Shown piece after piece: positions 35,138 to 46,330 of a stretch of 64,000 nucleotides of DNA. The DNA is taken from the NCBI GenBank assembly GCA_947034895.1, contig OX344765.1:3291001-3355000 (forward strand), read 5' to 3'. The translations under genes were made by a program, and so were the position numbers. The notes under the pieces were generated by a model. It did no database searches. It was not told where the DNA came from and saw only the letters and a program-made list of their open reading frames with translations. This stretch comes from Rhytidiadelphus loreus. Lineage: Eukaryota > Streptophyta > Bryopsida > Hypnales > Hylocomiaceae. How positions within the stretch are numbered: position 1 is the stretch's first letter; every line of letters starts with the position of its first letter.

Positions 35138-35954
35138 TACCATGAGAAAGGTTGTGTGACTCATAGAACTCGTCTCGTCCAAAAATTGCAATGCAATGAT
35201 ACTTGAGAGTTTCCATTTGTGTCAGACTGGCTTGACAGTTTAGATGCAAGCTGCATCGTCGAGGTCGTAATTAATTAACTAGTGTTTTCTCATTTTGCAT
35301 TGGAATAGTCTAACAGAGGCTCATGAATATTATTTTTCCTCCATCTCCTTAATTGGATCCTAGAAAAACAATAACCGTACCTTCAAATGGAGAATTAATA
35401 CCTTGATGCAATCCAACAACTTCAACTACTTCACCATTTCTTAAGCATGTGCAAAATCCGACACTATACTCTATGACTGTATGGAAGTAAACTAAAAAAA
35501 TGGAGGCTTCTCTCTCCACACATTCATTTCAAAGTCTCTCTCATTCTCAAACAAAATTGAAAGCTCAATCGAGCATATATATATATATAAGGTAGGTGGT
35601 TCAAAATCTGCCCCTCTTCTTCGGATCATCCTGTATGTAGTTGTAGAATGCATGCAAGGTGATCCTTGAATGGACCTCTTTGCACTGTTAATGAATTTAA
35701 GAAGAATTTATTTATTTATTGTAAGAGCCAATCATTGGCTGTGATTTCTGCACATTTTTTTATAAGTCACAAGGGGATAGATTTTGGGACACCTATGGTC
35801 ACAAATAAGAGAAAACTTATAAGTAATTCAAAAATGCTTGGAAAAATATGAAACTACTTGTGTTGGGTTCCACATCTATTTTTCTTTCTCTAAAAAATGA
35901 GCTCAAAATCATTTTGTCCCTGAAAACCTGTGAAAAAAATGAATCAACCCTTAA

Positions 35955-36853
35955 CCCCAAAGGACCGGACTGTGTTTTTTGGTTGTATAGAAAATTTGGG
36001 CAGGTACCTACGACCGGAGATTTTCATATTTGAGACTGAAATTTTAATAAAATGTGGGGGCGAGGAAGATCTTTCATATGCACCAAATTTCATGACATTT
36101 GGAAATACGAGTCAAACGTTATAGCCTAATATGTTACTTTTTTTTGTAACTGGGCAGTTTGGGCAGATAAACAAAAAAAAATGGAATTGATTTTCTAGAG
36201 TTTTATATACACGAAAAGCTTTGAATCATTCCGTTTTGATCAATGAGTCAAAAGTTATGAGGATTTTTTTGTTTGCAGGCAGTTTTGGATTTCCTACTCT
36301 AAAATAAACTTTGAAATCCTTTATCTTACCCAATTTTCAATATTTTTGGACAATAATAAAATCGAAGGATGTAAATACATTATTACAACATTTCGACCAT
36401 TGGGATTGGAAATTTTCAATTCCATATTTAAATTGTAAATAATTTAGTATTTTTTATCATTCTCTACTACTACCTACTTACTAATTTTTTCCTATATGTT
36501 GTACTATTCCAAATGATCTGAAATTTTTCAAGCATGTGGCCAACTTGTCTAGGAAAACAAATCCAAAGAAGCACCACCATTTAGGTCATTTTTTCATAGA
36601 AATGTGAGCTTGTGAAGTGCATCTGCCCTGCTTTTTGCAAAGTCAAAAAAATGATTTTAGTTAATTTGAATGCTTTTATCTTGCAATCCCCCCGGTGGAA
36701 ATGTCTGAAATTTTTACCACATGTTTCTGCTACTATATAATACAAGATCCTATGGTTAGATATGTCAAAAAAAGTTTTTTTTTCAAAATTTTGGTACTTG
36801 TACTAGAAATGGCAGTTTTGGAGGGGTTTTGGTGAAAGTATAGTGACGGTCCT
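35955..36853 (-). mobile_element. TTAA-flanked element F (family PB-E)
   Basis: Left TTAA at 35951-35954 then CCCCAAAGGACCGG. It is the reverse-orientation twin of E at 47.6 kb over its whole length, by eye well above 90 percent alike. Its right end stops at GGTCCTTTAA because element G entered that TTAA; the last bases (TTAAGAAATTTAA) reappear beyond G at 37825-37837. Confidence 0.8.
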
Positions 36854-36857
36854 TTAA

Positions 36858-37824
36858 CCCTAGACCGCCCAAGAGGACAAAAAGTGTCCTCACATAGTTT
36901 TAAGTTAAATTCAAAGTACTGTAACTTTTGCATCCGATGTCCAAATTCAATAAAACTTGTTGGGAAAGTTGCGCCTTTTCTTCTAGTTTGTGTGTTAAAA
37001 TTTTCAGATCAATCCAAGAGGTAATGATTTTCTGGAAGCCAATCAAAGTTCACAGGCTCAATTTGATTCACCAAAGTGCACTTCATGGCTGCAACTTTGG
37101 GGGCTTGTATCTCCTTCATCCAATGTTAGATTTCAATAAAATTTGTTGGGTTGTGTTTCACTTGAATTCTAGTTACTGTGGTGAACTTTTCATGTCAATC
37201 CAAGTTGTTTTGAATGTTTGGGAGCAATTCGAAATTCAAAATCCCGCCATTTATGGACTATAGTGAACTTCGGCGGCTTGTATCTTTTTCATAAAATGTC
37301 CATTTTCAATAAATGTTTTTGTAAAAGTTGCGCATACTAGTCTAGTTTGTGTGGATAAATTTTCATATCAATACAAGAATTTATGAATGACTGAGAAGCA
37401 TTTTAGTAGAAGGAGGTTCAGTCCTAGATGTGTTTTTTGCAACTTTTCTTGCCTATTTTTGACATTTGCAACCCATTTTGCAAACACACTGAGTCAATTG
37501 AATGATATTTTTTTTCACCAATGTGTTTGTATCCTGGTTTTGAATCACTTTGTAGTTTAAAGTTTTTTCATTTCAATAGGTTTAGAAATCAAATTTGGCC
37601 TCTAAATGTGTTTTTAGGAAATTTCAGCATTCTTTTTCAACACTAAAACATTATAATCTTGCAATCTACATGGTCAAATGACTTCAAATTTGATCCATGA
37701 CATCTACAACATGTGTACTACATGATTGTACGGTTAAGATCTTTATTACTTAGTCACATTTAGATTTATAGCACTTCAAAAGCTAGGATGTTTTCTACCC
37801 AAAATGGCCATGGGCGGTATAGGG
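36858..37824 (+). mobile_element. 967 bp TTAA-flanked element G (piggyBac-like)
   Basis: TTAA at 36854-36857 and 37825-37828. Ends CCCTAGACCGCCCA and (reverse complement) CCCTATACCGCCCA differ at one base of 14; CCCTAGA also opens the classical piggyBac end. The interior holds three diverged tandem units of about 165 bp with TAACTTTTGCATCC-like, TTCAATAAAA.TTGTTGGG, CTAGTTTGTGTG and TCA(T/G)ATCAATCCAAG. A worn second copy lies at 49.45-50.03 kb. Confidence 0.85.
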
Positions 37825-37865
37825 TTAAGAAATTTAAAGTGACGGTTTATGAGCACACTACCTTA

Positions 37866-38330
37866 CTGCAATTTCGAATCAATCCATCGGAGGGGAAAGA
37901 GTGGACGGTTGTAGCATAAGGAAGTACAACAAGGATAGGCATGTGTTTATTTGAGGGATTCCTTACGCTCCCCTCTTCCAACTCAATGAAACCTTATGCC
38001 AGGTGTCAAGTATATAAAAAAATTTGTTTTCTCAAGTTCCTAGAATGGGGTGACGTTTTCTTACTTGGCCATAAATTATCTACAATTAGAAGTCCTCCTA
38101 GCTTGATGAAACCTAAATATGCTCACCAAATTGCACTCTCAATGGCTCATCAATTTCCATGACCAAGTCACATCCTAAAAGTTCATGGAATCAAAGTGGT
38201 CACAATGAACTATTGTTTTGCACTTCTTGATTGGTTAACCCCTAAAGGTTCATGACTATGTTTTTATCAAAATTCACTCCCCAAATGCTAAAATGTCACA
38301 TTTAACTACTTCTGGACTATTCAATGAATT
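37866..38330 (+). repeat. Repeat family M, copy 2
   Basis: Unbroken copy containing GTGTCAAGTATATAAAAAAA, the empty form of the site where element N sits in copy 3. Confidence 0.7.
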
Positions 38331-39229
38331 CTGGACAAAACATCCAAAGATCTCCAAATTAAAACATTAGACAATCCCCCAATGTTTGTATAGATCTCCA
38401 AATGTTTGTATAGATCTCCTGATGTTTTGCATTATCTCTTCATGACCAATTTTTTTTCTCCTAATGACTAATACTAATTTTGGACTTCTCAAAGTCTATA
38501 AGTAGTTAAATGTGGCATTAAATGCTCAATCATGTAGTTTATTTTTGTTGCTTAAATTCAAACGTTTTGAATTGAAGAAGGCATAACTTTTTCTTTCACA
38601 AATCCATCCATTAAGTTAGGCTATTTGTTTTGTTTATTGCATTGGGATCTCTTCAAGGAATATTTCATAGCAATTAGTCAATATTCGTGACAAATTTATT
38701 AAAGGTAGTCCAAAAAAACATATCAAATATAGTAAGTTGCTATAAATTTATTAACGAGTTTAGAATATTGGTTCAAAATGACTATAAAAATGAAGGTATC
38801 CAATAAATTTGCTAAATTTGAAATTAACTATTAAAAAATTCACTCTAGCTGTGGGTGGTAAGGTAGCAATACCCATAAGTGTCATTGTACCTATAATTGC
38901 CACCTCTAAAATCTTAGAAAATTTTGGGAAATAAATAGATGTGATTACAAGGATGTACTACATCTGGATATCAGATTTTAGTGTTGACAATAGGTGCATT
39001 TATAGTGAGCTCTTTAAAAATTCACAACTTATACACACAGTGTTCAAAAAATACATTTGAAAATACATTGAAATTCTTTTTCTCTTGCTAGTAAGGTTTA
39101 ATAATTTGTTGGATGTCTATTAATATACATCATATCCAAAAATCTTAAAATTGATAGTTATGGGTGTTGCCACCTTACACTTAAACTTGAAAACGAATTT
39201 CCATTTGCAAGTGCTAACATCCTGTAGGG
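38331..39229. other. AT-rich DNA with an inverted family V fragment
   Basis: About 38630-38780 is an inverted, worn piece of family V (TGACAAATTTATTAAAG, GTTGCTATAAATTTATTAA). The rest shows no gene or bounded element. Confidence 0.45.
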
Positions 39230-39662
39230 GTGTAGATTGAGTTAAAAAAATGTAGACTTCATAAGAAACAAGGCAATTTGATCATATCTCGGTGTTGATT
39301 CGACTTAGAATTTATAGATTTAAAGGGACTGAGCATTGGTTCAGTTGCAATTGGCTATGGAGGTGGATAACGGAGATCAAGTCCTAAAAGCGTAGATGTA
39401 TAAGAAAGCAGTTCAACTCAATCACAACCCAACGTTGATTCGTCAGAACATTCTTGGATTTCAAGTCACAGCATGTCGCCCCATGTCGGCCCCTGCATTC
39501 CATCTGACTTCACGTAGATTACAGTGAAAAACCATAGATTTGGAGGAAAATAGTTCAATTCAACCAAAGCGCGACGAAGATCCAACGTCAAGCTCGTACA
39601 TACAGAGGGTCTCGTGAGTGTGTTTATACCCCCCTCCACGAACTCCGAATCTGATTTCACAA
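39230..39662 (-). repeat. AATCTACG modular repeat, copy 5
   Basis: Reverse-oriented; three units near 39610, 39460 and 39300 on the minus strand. Its end borders the TTAA element A. Confidence 0.75.
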
Positions 39663-39693
39663 AGTCTATTCTTTTTTTTCTTTTTCTTTTTAA

Positions 39694-40606
39694 CCCCTAA
39701 AGGACCAAGGCCTTTTTTTCTGTCAAAAAAAATATCAAAACTGCCATTTCTACAGCAAAGAGTAAAAAAATTTGAAAAATGTTTTTTTTCCACATCTAAC
39801 CATAGGATCTTACACCTTACTAGTATGAGAATGTGTGGAAAAAATTTCAGAATTTTTCACCTTGCAGATTGCAAGATATATAAGTTTAAAGTGAAAAAAA
39901 CAAGTTTTTCATCACATTGCAGGACTAGATTATTTGACTTTAAACATTTTTATCTTAAATTTTCTGCACTACAGAGTTTTGAGCTTTAAATCATTATAGT
40001 GGAGAATTGAGTTGAAAGTCTAGGGAAAAAAAAGGTTTTCAAAAAAACTTAATTTTCATACTTAAAAAAAATTGTAGAATAGAAGTAGATACGAGATTGA
40101 ATGAAAATCTATTTTATTAATATATCTAAGATAGAATTAAAATGCATTAATCCCCACTCTAGCAAGCAAACTAAACCATGTGGAACTTTTCTTTTTGAAA
40201 ATTTGTCAAAACTGCATTCAAAAATGAATCCTAGAAGTTATTTTTTCAAGAAGATGCTCTAATTGCCCGAAAAACAAGATCGTCCATAACTTTCTCATAA
40301 AAAATACAAATGAAATGAATCAAAGCTTTCCAGATAGACAAAAATATAATCTATGAGGAAAAAAATTTAGGAAAAAAAATTCAAATTTCTGCAATTTGTT
40401 TTTGCTGCCCGGTCTCCCCTATTTTGAGCTATATGGGCATAACTTTTGTTCATGGGCACCGATTGGAAAAAAAATTATATTCCCACAAAGGTAATCATTT
40501 TTTCTATCTTCAAAAAAAGTTTTGAAAAATCAGGAGAAAAATTCAGCCTGTAGGTACCTACCCAAAATCCATTTGTCCCCCGAAGGGACACTTGGTCCTT
40601 TAGGAG
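39694..40606 (+). mobile_element. 913 bp TTAA-flanked element A (piggyBac-like)
   Basis: TTAA at 39690-39693 and 40607-40610. Ends CCCCTAAAGGACCAAG and (reverse complement) CTCCTAAAGGACCAAG differ at one of 16 bases. Interior words CATCTAACCATAGGATCTT and GTAGGTACCTACCCAAAATC are shared with B, C, D and, more distantly, E, F and H. No transposase-like frame. Confidence 0.88.
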
Positions 40607-40610
40607 TTAA

Positions 40611-41274
40611 CCCTTGAATGTCGACACGGTCACCAAATGTCCAATGGATGACAAGGAATCTTTGAGTGTAGGACAAAAGTGCAACTATTCATCCTTGGAA
40701 TTGGATTTGGAAAGGAAAGATCTCCTACAATACTTTTGACTTCCAATCAGTGATCCCATAATGGGTTCAAGGTAATTAGCCAAATGTTCATTTTTGGAAT
40801 TTTTATTTTTTATTTTCACTAAGAGCATGAAGAAATTAAGTAGCAACTCAACGAAATTTAGCAAGTTTTGGAATCATTGCTTCTAATAGGTGCTTTTACT
40901 ATTTCTTTGACCAATGATTCACAAGGTAATACAAAAGGATGATTTTGAGCCTCACCCTTTGGATGTTCAAGGGTTAAACAAAAGGCAAAGCCATTACATT
41001 AGAAAAAGAAACCACAATACTAAGACAACTAAGCCATTAGTTTGGACATAGCGAAAATAAGTGTAAAAATAATTTTTTAATTTTTTAACTCATAACTCAT
41101 AAAAAATTAAATAACTTCCAGACTATAGGTCCAAATGCAATGAAACAAAGCCTGTGTACCCTTCCTCGCAAAGAGTTTTCCAACGGCACTAAAAACACGA
41201 CTAGGGGACATATAGTCTAGGAGAAATCACTATTACAAACAAAACAATTAAAACAAACAAACAAACAAATAAAT
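40611..41274. other. Non-coding DNA with repeat family U, copy 4
   Basis: About 41090-41250 is family U (AATGAAACAAAGCCTGTG, AGAGTTTTCCAACGGCACTA). The remainder, including 40611-40980, has no recognised gene; CTTGAATGTCGACACGG and GGATGTTCAAGGG are near its ends. Confidence 0.5.
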
Positions 41275-41278
41275 TTAA

Positions 41279-41620
41279 CCCCTAAAGGACCAACTCCTTT
41301 TTTCTGCCAAAAAACACTCAAAACAACCATTTCTATAGCAAAGACTAAAAAGTTTTGAATTTTTTTTGCACATCTAACCATAGGATCATACACCTAAATA
41401 ATATGACAATGTATGGAAAAAATTTCAAAAATTTTGACCACTCAAATTGCAAGATATTTGTGTTTAAAGTAAAAAGAACAAGTTTTTCAGCATATTGCGG
41501 GACTAGATTGAACCTTTTAAACTTTGATTTTTTGCACTACAAAGTTTTGAACTTTAATTCTTTATGGTGGAGAATTGAGTTGAGGGTCTAGGAAAGAAAA
41601 AAGAAAAAAGAAAAACTTAA
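41279..41620 (+). mobile_element. TTAA-flanked element D, left part only
   Basis: TTAA at 41275-41278, then CCCCTAAAGGACCAACTCC and the family A interior up to a run of GAAAAAAG. The right half is lost; a new TTAA with CCTCTAAAAGCCCATGGGG follows at about 41632. Confidence 0.7.
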
Positions 41621-41631
41621 TTTTTATTCTT

Positions 41632-42239
41632 TAACCTCTAAAAGCCCATGGGGTTTGGACAAAACACAAATGTGTTGTAAAATATAAGCTCTATAACTTT
41701 TTTGAAGTTTGCATCAAAAAAAATAATGTGGAGCATGAAAATTAGAAAGTATTCGTACGGTCAAAATTATAAAAATATTTTTAGATTCTCTTCAAATGAA
41801 TTTTGAAGATATCACTTCAAAAATTTACCAAAAATACAATTTCTATCTTTAGCATTTGAATTTTTTTGATTGGTCAAAATTGTGGTTTCTATTGATTTGT
41901 GAAAAAATGCATAAAGATCTAGTAATGAGAATATCAATACTTTTCCAAAATAGTAAGTTATCAACACTGGGCCAATTCTAAACACTTTGTGCTATTTCTC
42001 TTATAATTTTTGTTTGACTATAGCAATCTTAATTTTGAAGAAAAAAATTGAAAGAAAATCCAATATTTTTTTAAATTGAAAAGAAGTTTTTTTTTGTCCA
42101 AAAAATTCTGCCCGACATCGGGCAGCGCTCCAAAAATGGAGACTCATTCAAAAAAACACCATTTCAAGAGAACCTCATTTCAAATGCATTCCAACAAATT
42201 TTTCTCAAATCATCAATTTTGGAGAATAATCTGTATGTT
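41632..42239. other. AT-rich DNA after a TTAA end
   Basis: TTAACCTCTAAAAGCCCATG may be the end of a further TTAA element whose partner end I could not find. A small GC-rich inversion, GCCCGACATCGGGC, is at about 42111-42124. No gene seen. Confidence 0.4.
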
Positions 42240-42480
42240 AAAGGTTTGATATTCAATTTTTATGCAATTCCAATCAAACATACCAAATTTTAGTTTCAGA
42301 AAAATGAATTATTTCATCTAATATTCATGATAATTGATTGAAAAGCATTGGGGATGAATTTTTTTAATTTGACTGCATAGATATGTAAGAAACATCCATA
42401 TGCACATCTTTCCTTCAACAAGAATCTCCAAAAGAAATTTAGAATTCCCCCCATAAGATTTCAATGTTGAACTGCCAATG
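42240..42480 (+). repeat. Foldback element L, partial copy 2
   Basis: Left-arm and centre sequence as in copies 1 and 3 (GCAATTCCAATCAA, TTCATGATAATTGATTGAAA, CACATCTTTCCTTCAACAAG). An L right-end piece, TTTGTAAGATTATTGAACCC, follows at 42852-42871. Confidence 0.65.
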
Positions 42481-42879
42481 CTTAATTTTTGTAAAATAGA
42501 TATCTCTTTATCTCACTCAAGGTTTCTATTAGGCAATTAAATGCCCAATTTCCTCAAAAAAAAAGGGCAGCTTCAAGCCTATAGAAAATAAAAGGGGATA
42601 AATATGTTAAAAGAATTGCTAGATTGTTTATTTGGCCATGTGCACTGTTGCCACAATGTTTCCAAAACTTCATTTCATCCATTGCGCACAGCCAACATCT
42701 ACAAAAATTACATACTCAAAATTGCATATTCAAAATTGGCCTCCTTCAATTCACCCCCAGAATGAAGGAGTCACGAAACTCAGAACCTTCTTGAAAGAAA
42801 GGCTACATAACCATTTCAATGTCTGAAAACCAAAAAAACAAACATTGGGCAGTTTGTAAGATTATTGAACCCATTGTAC

Positions 42880-43330
42880 AGTCTCGGGAAATGCCCTACA
42901 ACATTCGTGTTGACTCTTGAAATCATCACTGGGAATTCACAGGGAACTCATGGGGGATTTGCATGTTTACTCGCGAGTCCCTCTGTATCTACCAACCTAA
43001 CATCAGATGTTCGAAATACTTCGGTCAAATTGAACTACTTACCACAAACTCTACGTTTTTTCAACTCAATCTATGTATTCCACACAAGGCAGGCGCGTCC
43101 AGGCAAGTGGAAAGCATTGGGCGACGCGGCGGAATCCAGCAGGCTGTGCCTTCAAATCTACGAGCACAATGGCGAATCGTCCCCAGAATATGATTGAAAT
43201 TAACTGATCTCGCAAACATCTACGCTTCTATACCAGAATCTACGTGCTTGGCTCCACGTAGCTGAACACGCCTAAGGCCAGCTCTTTGTCCCTTCAAATC
43301 TACAAGCGTTGAACACAAGGGTGTGATAGA
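42880..43330 (+). repeat. AATCTACG modular repeat, copy 6
   Basis: Units near 42980, 43150 and 43300; closest relative of copy 3, including GGGAATTCACAGGGAACTC and GTATTCCACACAAGGCAGGC. Confidence 0.78.
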
Positions 43331-44056
43331 ACTAACCCTATAAGGACAGGCCTATGACCACTTTTTCAAACCTTGAAGTTTCTCTCTATGGATGTTCCCA
43401 TTTTGCAACTATATGTGAATTTTAAAATATTGATTATTTTCAGAGATGTAATTACACGACTTCTACAAGTTGTAAAAACTTCAGATTTTTTTGTGAAAAT
43501 TTGAAATTATTGTGAATTTTTTAGTAAACTATGAAATAAAATTCATATCAAATACAAAATATGATTAAAAAAATTAATTTTTTTTCCTATAAGTGTATAT
43601 ATTATGGTTTAGAGCACCATGATGCAATTTTTTGGTTGTATCATTCTAAAATTTGAAAATTGACACTCTATAGTACTAGGCCCAATGTTCAAATTGCAAT
43701 AAAATATTCAAATTTAGGAATTTTTCAAATTTTTGAATTGGATTAGAAATTAGAGTTGATTAGCTTTATTTCCCTAGTTGGTTTTAGATTAAAAAAAGAC
43801 CATCTTTGTGGCTTAAACTCACATTCAAAGCGCAGAGCACAAATTGCCCAAATACACTACTCGGTGCCGTGATCCATAGATTCAAGCAACTCACACCATT
43901 TTTCCTCATTTAGGTTCTTCTAAGAAGAATTTGACTTCTTCGTCCATGAGTGCTCCATGCACTATTCCTCAACCTCGTGTCTTTGTTGATAGCATCTAAG
44001 CCAACAATAGATGAAATTGTGATTTTCATCTTTCAATACAACAAAATTGCTATTGT
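43331..44056 (+). repeat. J-type tail segment of composite, copy 2
   Basis: Very close to copy 1 at 31.34 kb over its full length. The minus-strand open frame of copy 1 is broken here, so it is not conserved as a protein. Confidence 0.7.
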
Positions 44057-44758
44057 AGCTGCATTGTAATAGGTACACCAAATAGTGAAATTGGGTTGTC
44101 TTAACAACTAAGGTAGAACCAACCATCACCAATCATAGTCCCATCAGCAATCAATAGAGTGTTATAATTTCAAGAGAAGCTGGGACTAATTTCCAAATAT
44201 GAGTTCTTGATTTCCAACCATTAATTCTTCTATTTTTTTCATGACACATCTACTTAATTTTGAGTATCAAAGTGAACAAGAAGTAGTCTCTTAAACTAGT
44301 GGTTTTGGAATAGTCTACACATTGAACATGGGTTCAAACCAACTTTTGCCTTTTCAAAATTCATAATAATTTCAGATCATGCAAAAAAATTATCAAATTT
44401 TGTCAATTGCCCTCATTCCTATCTTTGCACCTATGCAAATATTTCCTTTGCCTCACTACACTCCACATCATGTCCCCAATTGCTTATTTGGTCAGTTAGG
44501 GGTGGTTTTATTATAGGTTGCCGTCACCAGAGAAGTCACCTCATGACTTATCATAGTACTTGTCCAGATGGAGGCACATACAATTCTCTAAACCCAAGCC
44601 ATAAACCAGTGCACTACCCCATGTAACATATATGATTCCTACATTATTGCATCCTTCTAGAATAACTGTACATATTTATATAGTGTAGAATGTCAAGAAA
44701 TTAGTGAGGGACGACCAATGAATAGGGAGATCTGGCGGCTAGTGTAAAATCAGCCGAA
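44057..44758. other. Non-coding DNA with tRNA-promoter-like words
   Basis: AAACTAGTGGTTTTGG at about 44294 and GGGTTCAAACC at 44331 resemble Pol III A and B boxes at SINE-like spacing. No tRNA cloverleaf can be drawn. Nothing else recognised. Confidence 0.3.
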
Positions 44759-44761
44759 TGA

Positions 44762-45271
44762 GAGCATCTCCACCGGGGCACGCCATACTACCCCGGCAAA
44801 GGGTTTGGTGTGCCCAGAAGCTTGTAGCTGACCCACTAGTTGCAGCCTGCAGTGTTTTTCAACGCAGGCCACGGGGAATTTTCATTGCCACACTCCATCT
44901 TCTCGTGTCTTGCCCATTTGACTTCTAACACGGTACTGACAAAAAGAAGTGCTTGGTCCTGTTTTCGATGGAGAGTAGTCATAAAATCTGGCCCTGCAAT
45001 CAATTTGCCATTCACTTTTAAGCTTGGAGAGGGCCCAAGGCTGAACATTAAGCCCCCAGCCCCCCTCCCCAGCTAATTTAGTAATATAATAATAATTGTG
45101 GCTTTCAACTCCCGTCCTTGGGATGTGGGCTTGTCAGCTGCAACCTCGGAATTTGGATTTTCACTTTGCACCGGTGGGGGCACAGTACACAAGCGGGCCC
45201 CGTCTTGTACTGTCGGACTCGCCAAGTATTGAAAACTGGCACCATTTCCCCGTGCACCGGCGGAGATGCTC
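44762..45271 (+). mobile_element. 510 bp MITE with GAGCATCTCC ends, TGA duplication
   Basis: Ends GAGCATCTCCACCGGGGCAC and (reverse complement) GAGCATCTCCGCCGGTGCAC differ at two of 20 bases. TGA flanks both sides (44759-44761, 45272-45274). The element is much richer in GC than its surroundings. A TNA-type 3 bp duplication suggests PIF/Harbinger; no transposase frame. Confidence 0.82.
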
Positions 45272-45549
45272 TGAAATCAGTAAATTACTGTCTTAATTTC
45301 AATGTTTCAGGTTGTATAACCGAACGGAAAACTAGGAGTACAGGAAATGAACCTTTCATGAAAGTGAAATGATAGTTTTCATCCTTCCTCCACCAAGAAC
45401 AAGTGGATATTAACTGTTCTACACAAGCTCCAACTAGTTCTTAGCTAGTAGCCCAAAGGGACAACTAGCATTAAATTCAAAGAATTCAAGAATGTTCAAC
45501 AACTATCTCACATAACTTCAAAAAACGATAATTGTAAGTGTTAGAAAGA

Positions 45550-46330
45550 TGAGAAGATAAGTTCTTTATACAAGTGGGGTGGTAGGAGGTAAAACAAGCC
45601 ATGTGGGATATGTAAATTAGAATTAGTATGATATGAACCACTCATAGTTAAGTTTAAAGTAAGAATTGTGTTTAAAGTAGACTTTCAAACCTCATTTAGG
45701 CACAGTAGAATAACTTTTTTCAAAAATCTTTGAATTAACTTAATGTGAAAAATGAAGATAAACTTCATTTCTTAAAATTTCAAGCTTCCAATCAAAAGTT
45801 ATTGAGTTCAAAGAAGGGTTGAAAGGCATTAGATGTTTTTTGAGGCCACTAAGAGACTGTGGGGTCCCCTGCTGCGAGAACGCAGGGAACCCGACAGCTA
45901 GCCTGCCACCTCTGCGTCCTATGTGGTCGAGAGGCGGCCAGGTCATTTCCGGAAAAAAAAAAAAAAAAAAAAATCAACTTCTTTCATCATTTGAAGATTT
46001 TTTAATGTTTTGTTTTTTGTTTTTTTTTAATTTTTTTCCGACTGTCAGCTGTCCTTCACTGCGGGGAACAGTGAAGGGAACAGCCTTGAAACGGGCTCTC
46101 CCTGCCCTCAAAAAACATGTAATGAACATTTCTTCAACATTTTCAAACATCGTCTCTGAATTTTGTCCATAACTTTTGTTTTAGGTTCAAAATCACAATT
46201 GGTTTTTTGGAAATGAAACTTGGCTTGATTTTACAATTTTTCTCAGTTCAAAGTTTTTGAAAAAAGTTATTCTACTATCCCCAAATGAGGTTTAAAGTTA
46301 TGCTTTAATCACAATTCCTACTTTTTAACA
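45550..46330. mobile_element. Foldback element W, about 0.8 kb
   Basis: Left arm 45663-45738 (TTTCAAACCTCATTTAGGCA, AGTAGAATAACTTTTTTCAA) is mirrored by 46240-46318. Pairing continues inward, less exactly, to ATGTTTTTTGAGG. The core is GC-rich with small stems such as CCTTCACTG..CAGTGAAGG (46052-46076), and an A21 run (45953-45973) faces a T-rich run. A left-arm fragment recurs at 57.48-57.65 kb. Confidence 0.65.

Larger units (their letters stand above)
35590..37863. mobile_element. TA-flanked element P (AGGTAGG family), carrying F and G
   Basis: Left end AGGTAGGTGGTTC after TA (35588-35589); right end ACACTACCT before TA (37864-37865). The unbroken target is seen at 48955-48975 (GAGCATATATTTACTGCAAT). 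Most of its length is later insertions (F, and G within F); the element proper is about 0.4 kb. Confidence 0.75.
34740..37865 (+). repeat. Segment Q copy 3, broken by elements O and P
   Basis: Q sequence runs 34740-34834 (GAGACCAGGTGAGACC), continues at 35138-35589 (ACTCATAGAACTCGTCTCG, GGATCCTAGAA, CTCAATCGAGCATAT) and resumes at 37864 (TACTGCAATTTCGAATCAAT). The breaks are filled by two TA-flanked elements. Where O sits, copy 1 reads without interruption; across P, the unbroken form is seen at 48.95 kb. Confidence 0.75.

Noticed and set aside
36928..37263. Similar open frames at 36.93 and 49.57 kb as a protein family
   Set aside because: Both lie in copies of element G; similarity is at the DNA level and the frames are broken at different places.
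45860..45973. GC-rich stretch followed by A21 taken as a SINE with a poly(A) tail
   Set aside because: The A run faces a T-rich run and the GC stretch has a mirrored partner within foldback W, so both are explained by the inverted structure; no target duplication.
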